Source: Mycobacterium sp. URHD0025 (GTDB lineage Bacteria > Actinomycetota > Actinomycetes > Mycobacteriales > Mycobacteriaceae). Taken from it: a stretch of DNA of 64,000 nt. The stretch covers positions 582,366 through 646,365 of the forward strand of contig NZ_AUEQ01000006.1 in assembly GCF_000426065.1 (NCBI RefSeq). The letters run 5' to 3'. Shown piece after piece: positions 38,295 through 50,341 of the stretch; position 1 is the first letter of the stretch, and every line of letters starts with the position of its first letter. A program made the translations under genes and the position numbers. The notes beneath the pieces are model-generated. The model saw nothing but the letters and a program-made list of their open reading frames with translations. It did not search any database and was not told the origin of the DNA.

Positions 38295-39194
38295 ATGGCG
38301 GACCGACGTGACAACGCGTATCCGGCGATGACAATCGATGAGGCGGCATACATTCGGCGCCTGACGCTGCAGGCACTGGCGACACGGGGCGTCGAGGCGA
38401 CGTTCGCCGCGGACGGTGCCACCGTGCGGTGTTCCGATGGGTCGGGTTACGGCCTCGACAACCTGATGCGGTCGTGTCGCAATGCGGCGCAACAGGATTG
38501 GCCCAAGGTGGTGGACAAGCATTTCGCCGACATGCTCTCCTCGCGGGACCGTCCCGGGGTCGATGACATGGACTCTTCGGAACTGCTCGCCCGGGTGCGG
38601 GCGCGGGTGCTGTCGACAGAACAGGTCGAGGAATCGCCCGGGGGAATGCTGTCGTATGGCTGGCCGATCGCCGACGGCCTGACCGAGGTGCTGTGCGTCG
38701 ACCATCCCGATGTCGTCGCCTATCTCAACACCGAGCAGGTCTCCACGCGTGACGTCGCTGCGCTGCGCGCAGCGGGGCGGCGCAACACTGCCGATGAGCC
38801 GATCGAACAAGTGATCACCCGCGACGCCGACGAGGCACGCTATTTCATCCTGACCGGCGAATCGGTGTTCGTCGGCTCGAAGATCCTCGACGTCGGGGCC
38901 CTGGTGCCCGATTACCTGCCCGCCGCTCCGCACGGGGTCATCGTCGGCGCACCGTCGCGCAACCTGCTCATGGCACATCCGATAGCGGCCGCGGAATCGC
39001 TGATCACCGCGATCAACGGCATGGCTCAGCTGTGCCGAACGCTCAGCGCGGGCAATCCGGGGCCGATCAGCGGCGACCTCTACTACTGGAACGGTGACCT
39101 GCAGCGGGTCACCTCGGTGAACCCGCAGACCGGAGCCATCGCGGTGCTGGTGGACGGGGCGTTCGGTGATGTGTTCACCGCGCTGACGCGCTGA
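38295..39194 (+). CDS. Conserved hypothetical protein (Rv3243c-like)
   Basis: A 299-residue protein located between lpqB and the ComF-like gene, the position of Rv3243c. I recognise no catalytic motif. It appears cytoplasmic, with no signal peptide or membrane segment; the region DADEARYFILTGESVFVGSKIL (near 180) and a late alpha/beta section suggest a globular fold. The ATG follows AAGGGGGGCGCC, and TAGGCT (38266-38271) is a possible -10. Function unknown. Confidence 0.8.
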   Translation: MADRRDNAYPAMTIDEAAYIRRLTLQALATRGVEATFAADGATVRCSDGSGYGLDNLMRSCRNAAQQDWPKVVDKHFADMLSSRDRPGVDDMDSSELLARVRARVLSTEQVEESPGGMLSYGWPIADGLTEVLCVDHPDVVAYLNTEQVSTRDVAALRAAGRRNTADEPIEQVITRDADEARYFILTGESVFVGSKILDVGALVPDYLPAAPHGVIVGAPSRNLLMAHPIAAAESLITAINGMAQLCRTLSAGNPGPISGDLYYWNGDLQRVTSVNPQTGAIAVLVDGAFGDVFTALTR

Positions 39195-39204
39195 GGCCCG
39201 ACGC

Positions 39205-39834
39205 ATGCTCGACCTCTTCCTGCCGTTGGAATGCGGTGGCTGCGGGGCACCGTCGACGAGGTGGTGCGCCTCGTGCGCCGCACAACTCGCGGTCGGGGCC
39301 GACGAGCCGCACCTGTTCACCGCGCGGACCGATCCGGGAGTTCCGGTCTTCGCGCTGGGACGCCATGCCGGCGTCCGCAGACGCGTAATCGTCGCCGCCA
39401 AGGAAAAGGGGCGTACGGACCTCGTGGCGCCGCTGGCCGGAGCCCTGAACGCCGGTCTGCAACATCTGCTGACCTGGGGCATCATCGGCACTCCGGTGAC
39501 AGTTGTACCGGCGCCCACCCGGCGTGCCGCGGCGCGGCGTCGTGGTGGCGACCCGGTCGGCCGGATCGCGACGTCGGCGGTGGTCGGTCTGCCCGGAGTG
39601 CGCGTCGTGCCGGCGCTTCGCCTGCGACCGTGGGTGCGAGATTCGGTGGGTCTGTCCGGTGCCGCGCGTCAGCGCAACATCGCCGGCCGGGTCCGTCTCA
39701 TCAGGCCTGTCACCGGCGAGGTGGTACTTGTCGACGACATCGTCACCACCGGGGCGACAGCGGCCGAATCGGTGCGGATGCTCATGCGGGCGGGGGCGGA
39801 AGTGTCCGCTGTGCTGGCGATTTCGCATGCCTGA
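39205..39834 (+). CDS. ComF/GntX-like phosphoribosyltransferase-domain protein
   Basis: A 209-residue ComF family protein. The N-terminus has a zinc-knuckle-like CGGCGAPSTRWCASC (about 8-22) and the C-terminal half a PRTase fold with the PRPP-binding motif VVLVDDIVTTGATAAES (about 173-189). ComF proteins act in DNA uptake in competent bacteria; in mycobacteria (Rv3242c) the role is unclear. It starts 10 bp after the preceding gene and is probably co-transcribed. Confidence 0.87.
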   Translation: MLDLFLPLECGGCGAPSTRWCASCAAQLAVGADEPHLFTARTDPGVPVFALGRHAGVRRRVIVAAKEKGRTDLVAPLAGALNAGLQHLLTWGIIGTPVTVVPAPTRRAAARRRGGDPVGRIATSAVVGLPGVRVVPALRLRPWVRDSVGLSGAARQRNIAGRVRLIRPVTGEVVLVDDIVTTGATAAESVRMLMRAGAEVSAVLAISHA

Positions 39835-40085
39835 CGTGCGGCTGGTTTCGCCGGGATCAAACCCACATGAAGAACTGAAAACACGTATTTGAAATTGGTG
39901 GCACGAGTGGGTGAACACGGACTACCGTCGGCAGCAACCACCCGTGAATCACTCACGGCGGCGCTGACAGAAGTCCGGCGCCACTTCGCCGCTTAACGGT
40001 AGGAGGTGAGTACCCGACACCTTGCGCCGATGGGCGGAGCAAATTTCCGGCCCATCGCCACGATTCGTTGAGAAGCAGGGCACGC
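39835..40085 (+). other. Long gap upstream of the hibernation factor gene
   Basis: About 250 bp between the ComF-like stop and the hibernation factor start. It contains AGGAGG at 40001-40006 without a usable start at proper distance, and a weak GAAGT-N8-ACTTC hairpin near 39970-39987. No gene is supported; it is probably promoter and leader for hpf. Confidence 0.4.
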
Positions 40086-40808
40086 ATGAAGCGTGTGACA
40101 ACTGAGAGAAACGAGTTGCCGAGTATGTCAACCCATACCCCGGATACAAGCGCCACCATGGTGGTCGACCCCGACGAGCAGGTCGGCGAAACCACCCCGG
40201 AGCCGAATGCAGAGGTCGTGGTCAAGGGTCGAAACGTAGAAGTTCCAGAGCATTTCCGTATCTACGTCTCGGAGAAGTTGTCGCGCCTGGAGCGGTTCGA
40301 CCGCACCATCTACCTGTTCGACGTCGAACTCGACCACGAACGCAACCGCCGTCAACGTAAGAACTGCCAGCACGTCGAGATCACGGCCCGCGGCCGTGGA
40401 CCGGTGGTGCGCGGCGAGGCCTGCGCCGACAGTTTCTACGCCGCCCTGGAGGCAGCGGCCGGCAAACTCGAGAGCAGGCTGCGTAAGAGCAAGGACCGCC
40501 GCAAGATCCACTATGGAGACAAGACACCGGTCTCACTGGCCGAGGCCACGGCACACGAGACGCTGTTCGATGAGCAATCCTCGTCGACGGCTGACATCCC
40601 GTCGCCGGAGAGTCTCGATGACCATGAGCCGGGCCGGATCGTGCGGACCAAAGAGCACCCGGCGAAGCCGATGACCGTCGATGACGCCCTCTACGAGATG
40701 GAGCTGGTCGGCCACGATTTCTTCCTGTTCCACGACAAGGAGAGCGACCGGCCGTCGGTGGTCTACCGCCGCCACGCCTACGACTACGGGCTGATCCGCC
40801 TGGCGTAG
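40086..40808 (+). CDS. hpf: Ribosome hibernation promoting factor, long form (HPF/Mpy)
   Basis: Long HPF of about 240 residues: a variable N-terminus, the S30AE ribosome-binding domain (about 40-140; [29 protein letters not shown]), a linker, and the C-terminal dimerisation domain (about 180-240; [25 protein letters not shown]). It binds the 30S decoding region and stabilises idle ribosomes; the M. smegmatis counterpart is Mpy. ATG 40086 has AGGG 6 nt upstream; ATG 40125 (MSTHTPD) is a realistic alternative. Orthologue of Rv3241c, upstream of secA1. A terminator follows. Confidence 0.93.
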   Translation: MKRVTTERNELPSMSTHTPDTSATMVVDPDEQVGETTPEPNAEVVVKGRNVEVPEHFRIYVSEKLSRLERFDRTIYLFDVELDHERNRRQRKNCQHVEITARGRGPVVRGEACADSFYAALEAAAGKLESRLRKSKDRRKIHYGDKTPVSLAEATAHETLFDEQSSSTADIPSPESLDDHEPGRIVRTKEHPAKPMTVDDALYEMELVGHDFFLFHDKESDRPSVVYRRHAYDYGLIRLA

Positions 40809-40831
40809 CGCTTCCGAATACACACGACGAA

Positions 40832-40871
40832 ACGAAATCGCACCTCGGAGCGTTCCGGGGTGCGATTTCGT
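40832..40871 (+). terminator. Hairpin terminator between hpf and secA1
   Basis: An 18-bp stem (40832-40849 with 40854-40871) closes a GCGT loop, with one G-U pair at 40845/40858. It is followed by GTCTTC rather than a true U tract. It lies 24 nt after the hpf stop, so it probably terminates hpf or attenuates read-through into secA1. Confidence 0.7.
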
Positions 40872-40911
40872 GTCTTCGCGCCAGCAGAACCAGCGACTTC
40901 GACCGGTCACC

Positions 40912-40917
40912 TACGAT
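40912..40917 (+). promoter_or_regulatory. Candidate -10 box for secA1
   Basis: TACGAT lies 63 nt before the secA1 GTG and downstream of the hairpin, giving secA1 its own promoter. AGGGGAAA serves as Shine-Dalgarno in the leader. Confidence 0.4.
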
Positions 40918-40980
40918 GGACGTCAACTAAGCCCGAACGATCCCACCCATGGGATCCATCGAACCCACAGGGGAAATAGC

Positions 40981-43847
<2,867 letters not shown>

Positions 43848-43851
<4 letters not shown>

Positions 43852-44390
43852 CCCAGCTGCAAAGCGGTGAGTTGCCAACGGCCACCGCGCAATTCGATGC
43901 GTCCGGCAATGGCGCGCACGCGCGCCCCACGGGTGTAGGTGGCGAACAGCTCGGCAGCCCCGGAGGGGGCCGCCGAGCGTAGCCCGACCCGGCGCAGGCT
44001 CGCGGTGGTCGGGTGGCGGCACTTGGCGGCGGCGACGACAGCGTCCAGCAGCAGTTGGCTCATCAGTGATCTCAGCTGGGCCGGAGGCCTGCGCCGGTCG
44101 ACGACCTCGAGGACCCGCCGCAGTGCCATGTCGGCGAATTGCGCGGCGCCGGGCTGCAATTGCGGTTCCGGGTCATGGCTGACCAACCGCAGCCGGCGGT
44201 GCCCGTGCCCGTGCCCGTGCCCGTGCAGCACGGTCGGCGCCGGGCACGTCACCGGAGGCGCCAGCACCACCGGGTCGCGCATCGATCCCAGTGGAAGCGC
44301 TGGTGGTTCGCAGTCGATGACCGGTGCGGTCAGCGGTGGACGCCGGGAACGCGCAGGGGCGGATTGAGCAGTGAGTCTCGGGGTGGGCAC
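43848..44390 (-). CDS. Rv3235 family protein
   Basis: A 180-residue actinobacterial protein found beside secA. The first ~80 residues are Pro/Ala-rich and disordered-looking with a (HG)4 run; the C-terminal ~100 residues are conserved ([52 protein letters not shown]). The GTG at 44390 has GGAGG six bases upstream; the TTG at 44396 is less likely. No function is known; the adjacency to secA1 across actinobacteria suggests, only weakly, a secretion link. Confidence 0.8.
44199..44226. repeat. GTGCCC hexanucleotide tandem repeat
   Basis: Four full copies of GTGCCC plus GTGC inside the Rv3235-like gene, encoding alternating His-Gly on the minus strand. Copy number could vary by slippage without shifting the frame. 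Confidence 0.8.
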
Positions 44391-44559
44391 AGGCAACCTC
44401 CAGCGGTCGGCATCAGGGACGACATCTGCTGGAGAGGTGCAGACCTACCCATGATCGCATGGGTTCGGCGTGCCGGAAGCACGGATCATCGGGGACCCGG
44501 TGTCGCCCGATAACGTGGCGTTGACGCGTGCACACCTCGGGCACTGACCAGGGGGACAG

Positions 44560-46413
44560 ATGGTTCAGCCCAGCATCGATTGGCCGGCCGAGCCGCTGCG
44601 CTCGCTGATATGGACGCTCCAGGCGTGGGTGATCACCGTCGTGGTGTTCCTTGCGGTGGCGCTGCTCATCGCGAGGTTCACCCGCTGGGGACAACAGTTC
44701 TGGCGCGTCAACGGACCGTTCTTCCGCGGCCGGGGCAGCTGGCGCACCTGGGCGCTGCTCGCTTTCATCCTGTGGCACACCGTCTACTCGGCGCGGGTGG
44801 TGGTGATCTTCACCTATCAGTACGCGGATCTGATGAATTCGGTGCAGGCCGGTGCGGAGGCGCTGGCCACCCACGACCCCGACAAACTGGACGCCGCGCG
44901 CCAGGCGTTCATGACGTCGTTCGCGATCAGCGGGGTCCTGGTGGCGCTCACGGTGATCTACACGGTGGTCGACCTGTTCCTGCGCCGGGTCTTCTCGATC
45001 CACTGGCGCATCTGGCTCAACACCCGCCTGGTCGACGACTGGATGACCGGTGACGCGTTCTACCGCAACCGTTTCCTGGATCCGCCGTTGGAGAACCCTG
45101 ATCAGCGCATCCAGACCGATGTCGAGACCGTCACCACCAAGTCGGTCGACATGAGCGTCGGTGCGATCAACAAGTCACTGTTGATCGTCATGTTCACCGG
45201 GGTGTTGTGGCAACTGTCGGGACCGTTGCAGTTGGGCAGCTGGGTGATTCCGCGGGCGATGGTGTTCGTGGCGTTCGTCTTCTCGATCACGGTGACTGTC
45301 ATCGCTTTCTGGATCGGCCGGCCGTTGGTGCGGCTGAACTTCCTCAACGAACGGTTCAGCGCCAGCTTCCGGTACGCGTTGGTGCGGTTGCGCGACAGCG
45401 CCGAGCGCGTGGCCTTCTACCGGGGTTCCGAGCGCGAACGGGGGCTGCTGCATTTCCGGTTCGCCGAGATCATCGCCAACATGTGGCGGATCGTGTTCGC
45501 GCAACTGCGGCTCAATGGCTGGAACCGTGGCGTCGGCGACGTGACGACCGGCATGATTCCCTACATCGTGCAGGCACCCCGGTTCTTCGCCGGGCAGATC
45601 ACTCTGGGTGGTCTGCTGCAGACCGTCGCGGCGTTCGGAAATGTCTGTGCCGCAATGGCGTTCTTCAGGGACAGCTATGACGAGTTCACCGTGTTCCGGG
45701 CCGCCCTGATGCGCATCGACCAGATGCTCGAGGGTGACCACCGGGCACGGCAGTTGCCCAGGATCGCCGTCGGGCCCACAGCGGGTTCGCTGGCGTTGTC
45801 GCAGGTGCAGGTCGGCGACCTGCGCGGGCGCCCGCTGATCATGGACCTCACCATGGTGTTGAACCCGGGGGACAGCGTGGTGGTGAAGGGCCCGTCGGGG
45901 TGCGGCAAAACCACCCTGCTCCGCAGCCTGGCCGAATTATGGCCACGGACAGCGGGACTCGTGGAGTACCCGGCGGGATGGGCGACGCTGTTTTTGCCCC
46001 AGTTGCCGTATCTGCCACTGGGTGATCTGCGGGCAGCGGTGGTGTATCCGCTTCCGATAGCGGAGGTGAGCGACAGCGAACTCCGCGACACGTTGCGTGC
46101 GGTGGCACTCGGGCACTTGACGGAACGGCTGGACGAAGAAGCCGACTGGGCGTCGGTGCTCTCGTTCGGCGAACAACAGCGGGTCTCGATCGCGCGGGTG
46201 CTGCTGGTGCGCCCACGGGTGGTGTTCCTCGACGAGTCGACCTCGGCGCTGGACGAGGGACTCGAAGACGCGATGTATGGGTTGGTGCGGGAACGGTTAC
46301 CCGAATGCGTGGTGGTCAGCGTGGGGCACCGCTCCACGGTCGATCGTCATCACCGGTCCCGGTTGAGCCTGGACGGCGATGGGAGTTGGGAGCTCTCGGC
46401 GATCTCGGCCTGA
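44560..46413 (+). CDS. SbmA/BacA-like ABC transporter (fused permease-ATPase)
   Basis: A 617-residue protein of the ABCD/BacA family. The N-terminal ~370 residues contain about six membrane helices and the SbmA_BacA signature region (RWRLWLN-type WRIWLNTRLVDDWMTGDAFYR near 150-170). The C-terminal NBD has Walker A GPSGCGKTT (about 444-452), signature LSFGEQQR (instead of LSGGQ) and Walker B VVFLDESTSALDE. The M. tuberculosis relative Rv1819c imports cobalamin, bleomycin and hydrophilic peptides; substrate here is inferred as similar. AGGGGGAC precedes the ATG. The 169-bp gap shared with the divergent Rv3235-like gene shows nothing clear. Confidence 0.86.
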   Translation: MVQPSIDWPAEPLRSLIWTLQAWVITVVVFLAVALLIARFTRWGQQFWRVNGPFFRGRGSWRTWALLAFILWHTVYSARVVVIFTYQYADLMNSVQAGAEALATHDPDKLDAARQAFMTSFAISGVLVALTVIYTVVDLFLRRVFSIHWRIWLNTRLVDDWMTGDAFYRNRFLDPPLENPDQRIQTDVETVTTKSVDMSVGAINKSLLIVMFTGVLWQLSGPLQLGSWVIPRAMVFVAFVFSITVTVIAFWIGRPLVRLNFLNERFSASFRYALVRLRDSAERVAFYRGSERERGLLHFRFAEIIANMWRIVFAQLRLNGWNRGVGDVTTGMIPYIVQAPRFFAGQITLGGLLQTVAAFGNVCAAMAFFRDSYDEFTVFRAALMRIDQMLEGDHRARQLPRIAVGPTAGSLALSQVQVGDLRGRPLIMDLTMVLNPGDSVVVKGPSGCGKTTLLRSLAELWPRTAGLVEYPAGWATLFLPQLPYLPLGDLRAAVVYPLPIAEVSDSELRDTLRAVALGHLTERLDEEADWASVLSFGEQQRVSIARVLLVRPRVVFLDESTSALDEGLEDAMYGLVRERLPECVVVSVGHRSTVDRHHRSRLSLDGDGSWELSAISA

Positions 46414-46529
46414 ATGCCGGGCGGCTGCGGCGTGAAATTGACGCGCGCCAGCACCCGTGATGCGCGGTGGTCGAAAGGCCGGTTAACGTGACGGGGTCGA
46501 GCGGACCTAGAAGGGGAGGTTGGCGCCGC

Positions 46530-47939
46530 ATGGTGAGCAGGCTGTCGGCGTCCGACGCAGCGTTCTATCACTTGGAGAACACCGCTACGCCCATGTACGT
46601 CGGATCGTTGTCGATCCTGCGGAAGCCGCGTGCCGGCTTGAGCTACGAGACCCTGCTGGAGACCGTCGAGCACCGCTTGCCGCAGATCCCGCGTTACCGC
46701 CAGAAGGTGCGTGAGGTGACTCTGGGCCTGGCCCGGCCGGTGTGGGTGGACGACCGGGATTTCGACATCACCTACCACATCCGCCGGTCGGCGCTGCCGT
46801 CACCGGGGAGCGACGCGCAGCTGCACGACCTGATCGCCAGGCTGGGTTCGAGGCCGTTGGACCGGACCCGCCCGCTGTGGGAGATGTACCTGGTCGAAGG
46901 GCTGACCAAGAACCGCATCGCGATTTACACCAAGACGCACCAGGCCCTGGTCAACGGAATGACCGCCCTCGAGATCGGGCATGTCATCGTCGACCGTTCG
47001 CAGAAGCCGCCGGAGTTCGGCGAGGACATCTGGATCCCGGCCCGCGAGCCCAGCGACCGGCAGTTGGTGCTCGGAGCCATCGGCGAGTGGATCACCCGGC
47101 CGACCAGCCAGCTGGCTGCCTTGCGGGACACGGTGACCGAGGTGGCGACCAGTGCCAGCGAACTGGCCGCGGTGGGCCGGCGGGTGGCGGACGTGGCGCG
47201 CACGGTGGCGCGTGGCACCGCCCCGAGCAGCCCGCTGAACACGACGGTCTCGCGCAACCGGCGGTTCTCGGTGGCCCAGCATCGGTTGGAGGACTACCGG
47301 CTGGTGCGGGCCCGCTACAACTGCGACATCAACGACGTCGTCCTGGCCGTGGTGGCCGGCACGCTGCGCAACTGGTTGCTGTCGCGCGGTGAGCCGGTGA
47401 CCCCGACGACGACGGTGCGCGCCATGGCGCCGATGTCGGTGTATCCGGACGCCGAACTGGACTCCTCTGGGCCGGGCCAGGCCATCAGCGAGGTGTCGCC
47501 GTTCCTGGTCGATCTCCCGGTCGGCGAGGGCAACCCGGTGGTGCGGCTCTCGCAGATCGCCCATGCCACCGAATCGCATTCCGCGGCGGCCAGCCTGGTC
47601 GACGCGCGCACCATCGTGACCCTGTCCGGGTTCGGGCCTCCGACGTTGCACGCCATGGGTATTCGCGTGGCGACGGGCTTCTCGGCGCGGCTGTTCAACT
47701 TGCTGATCACCAACGTGCCCGGGGCCCAGAAACAGATGTACATCGCGGGCACCAAGTTGCTGGAGACCTATGCGGTGCCGCCGCTGCTGCAGAACCAGGT
47801 GCTGGCAATCGGGGTCACCTCGTACGACGGCATGTTGTACTTCGGGATCAACGCCGACCGGGACGCGATGAGCGACGTCGAAGTCCTTCCGAGCCTGCTC
47901 CGCGAATCTCTCGATGAACTGCTCGAGGCTGCCAAGTAA
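46530..47939 (+). CDS. WS/DGAT-family acyltransferase-like protein with altered active site
   Basis: A 469-residue member of the wax ester synthase/diacylglycerol acyltransferase family (LSASDAAFYHLEN at the N-terminus; PLWEMYLVEGL near 115; NVPGAQKQMYIAG near 395). The usual HHxxxDG catalytic motif reads HQALVNG here (about residue 138), so the second His and the Asp are lost and acyl transfer is doubtful. Rv3233c/Rv3234c (tgs3) sit in the corresponding M. tuberculosis region. ATG 46530 with AGGGGAGG upstream; a GTG at 46467 is a longer alternative. Confidence 0.83.
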   Translation: MVSRLSASDAAFYHLENTATPMYVGSLSILRKPRAGLSYETLLETVEHRLPQIPRYRQKVREVTLGLARPVWVDDRDFDITYHIRRSALPSPGSDAQLHDLIARLGSRPLDRTRPLWEMYLVEGLTKNRIAIYTKTHQALVNGMTALEIGHVIVDRSQKPPEFGEDIWIPAREPSDRQLVLGAIGEWITRPTSQLAALRDTVTEVATSASELAAVGRRVADVARTVARGTAPSSPLNTTVSRNRRFSVAQHRLEDYRLVRARYNCDINDVVLAVVAGTLRNWLLSRGEPVTPTTTVRAMAPMSVYPDAELDSSGPGQAISEVSPFLVDLPVGEGNPVVRLSQIAHATESHSAAASLVDARTIVTLSGFGPPTLHAMGIRVATGFSARLFNLLITNVPGAQKQMYIAGTKLLETYAVPPLLQNQVLAIGVTSYDGMLYFGINADRDAMSDVEVLPSLLRESLDELLEAAK

Positions 47940-48001
47940 CCCTGGCAAAACCGCTCGACGTGTTTGACCTGAGCTGCAATTCGCGATCTGATGAATTGAT
48001 C

Positions 48002-49792
48002 ATGCCAGCCGAGATACAAAAAAATGGATCCGACAAGCAGACGCAAGAAGTCAAGAAAGCAACGCAGAAGGCGCTGAAGTCGCCGACCGGCGATGTCGTG
48101 CCGCACCCTGTCCTCGATGTGCCGGTCGAGCAGAAGGCGTACACCCGGCGCGCCGGTGTGGACTGGATCGTTTTCGGGGTCACCGCTCTGATCGCCGTGG
48201 CATTTCTGGTCTGGGGGTTCGTCAGCACCGAATCTCTCGCCACCGCCTCGTCCAATGCCCTCAGTTGGGTGATGGCCGATGTCGGTTGGCTGTTCGTCCT
48301 CACCGCATCGGGTTTCGTGGTGTTCGTGATCTGGCTGGCGATGAGCCGGTACGGCAACATCCCGCTGGGGCGTGACGACGACGAGCCCGAGTTCCGCACC
48401 ACGTCCTGGGTCGCCATGATGTTCAGCGCCGGTATGGGGATCGGCCTGATGTTCTTCGGGGTGTCCGAACCGCTGTCGCACTTCGCCTCACCGCCGCCGG
48501 GAACCGGGGGACCGGGCAATCCCCGGGCAGCCGAGACCGCGATGGCCACCACGATGTTCCACTGGACATTGCATCCGTGGGCCATCTACGCCGTCGTCGG
48601 GCTGACCATCGCCTACGGGGTGTACCGCAAGGGCAGGCTGCAGCTCATCTCGGCAGCGTTCGAGCCATTGCTGGGCAAACGGGCCAACGGGCCGTGGGGC
48701 AAGGTGATCGACATGCTGGCGATCTTCGCCACGCTGTTCGGATCGGCCGCCTCGCTCGGTCTCGGTGCCCTGCAGATCCGCAGCGGCCTGCACATCGTCG
48801 CCGGGGTAGGCGAGACCGGCAACGCCATCCTGATCGGCATCATCACGATCCTCACCGTCGCGTTCGTGTTGTCGGCGGTGTCGGGCGTCGCGCGCGGCAT
48901 CCAGTGGTTGTCCAACATCAACATGGTGCTGGCGCTGGCGATGGCGCTGTTCATCTTCGTGGTCGGCCCGACGATGTTCATGCTGAACATGATTCCGACG
49001 TCCATCGGCAGTTACGTCGGCGATCTCGCCCAGATGGCCGCCCGCACCGGTGCCGAAGGCGAGGCCGTCAGTACCTGGCTGCAGAGCTGGACCATCTTCT
49101 ATTGGGCGTGGTGGATCTCCTGGACCCCCTTCGTCGGGATGTTCATCGCCCGGATCTCGCGCGGCCGCACCATCCGGCAATTCGTCACGGGCGTGCTGTT
49201 GGTGCCCAGCGTGGTGTCGGTGATCTGGTTCTGTGTGTTCGGCGGCGCCGCCATCTTCGAACAGCAGAACGGTGTGGACCTGGCCGGGATGGGCAGCCAG
49301 GAACGGCAGCTGTTCAGTTTGCTCGGCGAGTATCCGATCGCGACGGTCACCAGTGTGGTCGTGATGCTGCTGGTCGCCATCTTCTTCGTATCTGGTGCCG
49401 ACGCCGCGTCGATCGTGATGGGTTCGCTGTCCGAGCGCGGCACCATCAAACCGACCCGGCCGACGGTCATCTTCTGGGGCGTCGCCACGGGTGCGGTGGC
49501 CGCGGTGATGCTGCTGGTCGGCGGAGCGGATGCGCTGAACGGCCTGCAGTCGATCACCATCGTGGTCGCGGTCCCGTTCGTGCTGGTGATGATCGGCCTC
49601 GCGGTGTCACTGGTGCGGGATCTGCGCAGCGACCCGATGGTGGTGCGCCGCGAGTACGCGCTGGAGGCGGTCAACGATGCTGTGGTCGCCGGTGTGACCC
49701 AGCACGGCGACGACTTCGTGATTTCCGTGGAGAAGGACCCGCAAGCCGAAGACAAAACGGCCGAAGACAAAAAGGACGCTGTGGACGGCTAG
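48002..49792 (+). CDS. BCCT-family betaine/choline/carnitine transporter
   Basis: A secondary transporter of about 596 residues with 12 membrane segments. The BCCT signature IFYWAWWISWTPFVGMFIARISRGRTIR (around residue 355) is present, with the glycine-rich AGMGIGLMFFGVSEPL near 135 that binds Na+/substrate in BetP. Charged N- and C-terminal extensions suggest osmosensing. ATG 48002 or GTG 47960 could start it; neither has a clear Shine-Dalgarno. It probably imports glycine betaine or related compatible solutes. Confidence 0.88.
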   Translation: MPAEIQKNGSDKQTQEVKKATQKALKSPTGDVVPHPVLDVPVEQKAYTRRAGVDWIVFGVTALIAVAFLVWGFVSTESLATASSNALSWVMADVGWLFVLTASGFVVFVIWLAMSRYGNIPLGRDDDEPEFRTTSWVAMMFSAGMGIGLMFFGVSEPLSHFASPPPGTGGPGNPRAAETAMATTMFHWTLHPWAIYAVVGLTIAYGVYRKGRLQLISAAFEPLLGKRANGPWGKVIDMLAIFATLFGSAASLGLGALQIRSGLHIVAGVGETGNAILIGIITILTVAFVLSAVSGVARGIQWLSNINMVLALAMALFIFVVGPTMFMLNMIPTSIGSYVGDLAQMAARTGAEGEAVSTWLQSWTIFYWAWWISWTPFVGMFIARISRGRTIRQFVTGVLLVPSVVSVIWFCVFGGAAIFEQQNGVDLAGMGSQERQLFSLLGEYPIATVTSVVVMLLVAIFFVSGADAASIVMGSLSERGTIKPTRPTVIFWGVATGAVAAVMLLVGGADALNGLQSITIVVAVPFVLVMIGLAVSLVRDLRSDPMVVRREYALEAVNDAVVAGVTQHGDDFVISVEKDPQAEDKTAEDKKDAVDG

Positions 49793-49795
49793 TGT
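49790..49795 (+). promoter_or_regulatory. -10 box of a probable leaderless DUF6912 transcript
   Basis: TAGTGT, which begins with the stop codon of the BCCT gene, ends 6 nt before the GTG at 49802. Confidence 0.4.
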
Positions 49796-49801
49796 CGCGG
49801 T

Positions 49802-50320
49802 GTGCGCGTCTACATTCCGACGACTCTGGTCGCCTTGCAGCAGCTTGTCGCCGACCGTCACCTGCTCGTCGTGAATGGAACCGCCTTCGCGGTCACCCCG
49901 ACGTTGCGGGAGGCCTACGCCGAGGGCGACGACGACGAACTCGCCGAGGTGGCGTTGCGTGAGGCCGCGCTCGCCTCGCTGCGGTTGCTCGCCGCCGGTG
50001 CGGATTCGACGTCGGATTCGGGTCTGCCACCGCGCCGGGCCGTGGTGGTGGCCGACACCGGGGCGGATGTCGAGGTGACCGCTCGCCCCGACCTCGACGA
50101 CGCCGTCGTGCGGTTGCGCGGGCCGTTGCCCATCGACGCCGTCGTCGCGGTGTACGTCGACAATGCCGACGCGGAGCCGGCGGTGCTGGCGGCCGTCGAG
50201 GTCATCGACGATGCCGATCTGGGGGACGAGGACGCCGAACTCACGGTCGGGGACGCCCAGGATCACGACCTCGCGTGGTACGCCCCGCAGGAGTTGCCGT
50301 TTCTGCTCGAACTGCTCTGA
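49802..50320 (+). CDS. DUF6912 family protein (Rv3231c-like)
   Basis: A 172-residue acidic actinobacterial protein beginning MRVYIPTTLVALQQL, the conserved start of DUF6912. Repeated acidic stretches (EGDDDELAEV; DDADLGDEDAEL) and a C-terminal DLAWYAPQELPFLLELL. No signal peptide or membrane helix. Corresponds by position to Rv3231c, just before the desA3 locus. Function unknown. Confidence 0.8.
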   Translation: MRVYIPTTLVALQQLVADRHLLVVNGTAFAVTPTLREAYAEGDDDELAEVALREAALASLRLLAAGADSTSDSGLPPRRAVVVADTGADVEVTARPDLDDAVVRLRGPLPIDAVVAVYVDNADAEPAVLAAVEVIDDADLGDEDAELTVGDAQDHDLAWYAPQELPFLLELL

Positions 50321-50341
50321 CCGACGAGGCAAGGAATTGTG

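Noticed and set aside
40006..40071. A 22-codon frame starting GTG after AGGAGG upstream of hpf
   Set aside because: The Shine-Dalgarno abuts the start codon with no spacer, so initiation there is unlikely.
44199..44226. GTGCCC repeats as a CRISPR or origin-like array
   Set aside because: Units are 6 bp without spacers and lie inside a coding region.
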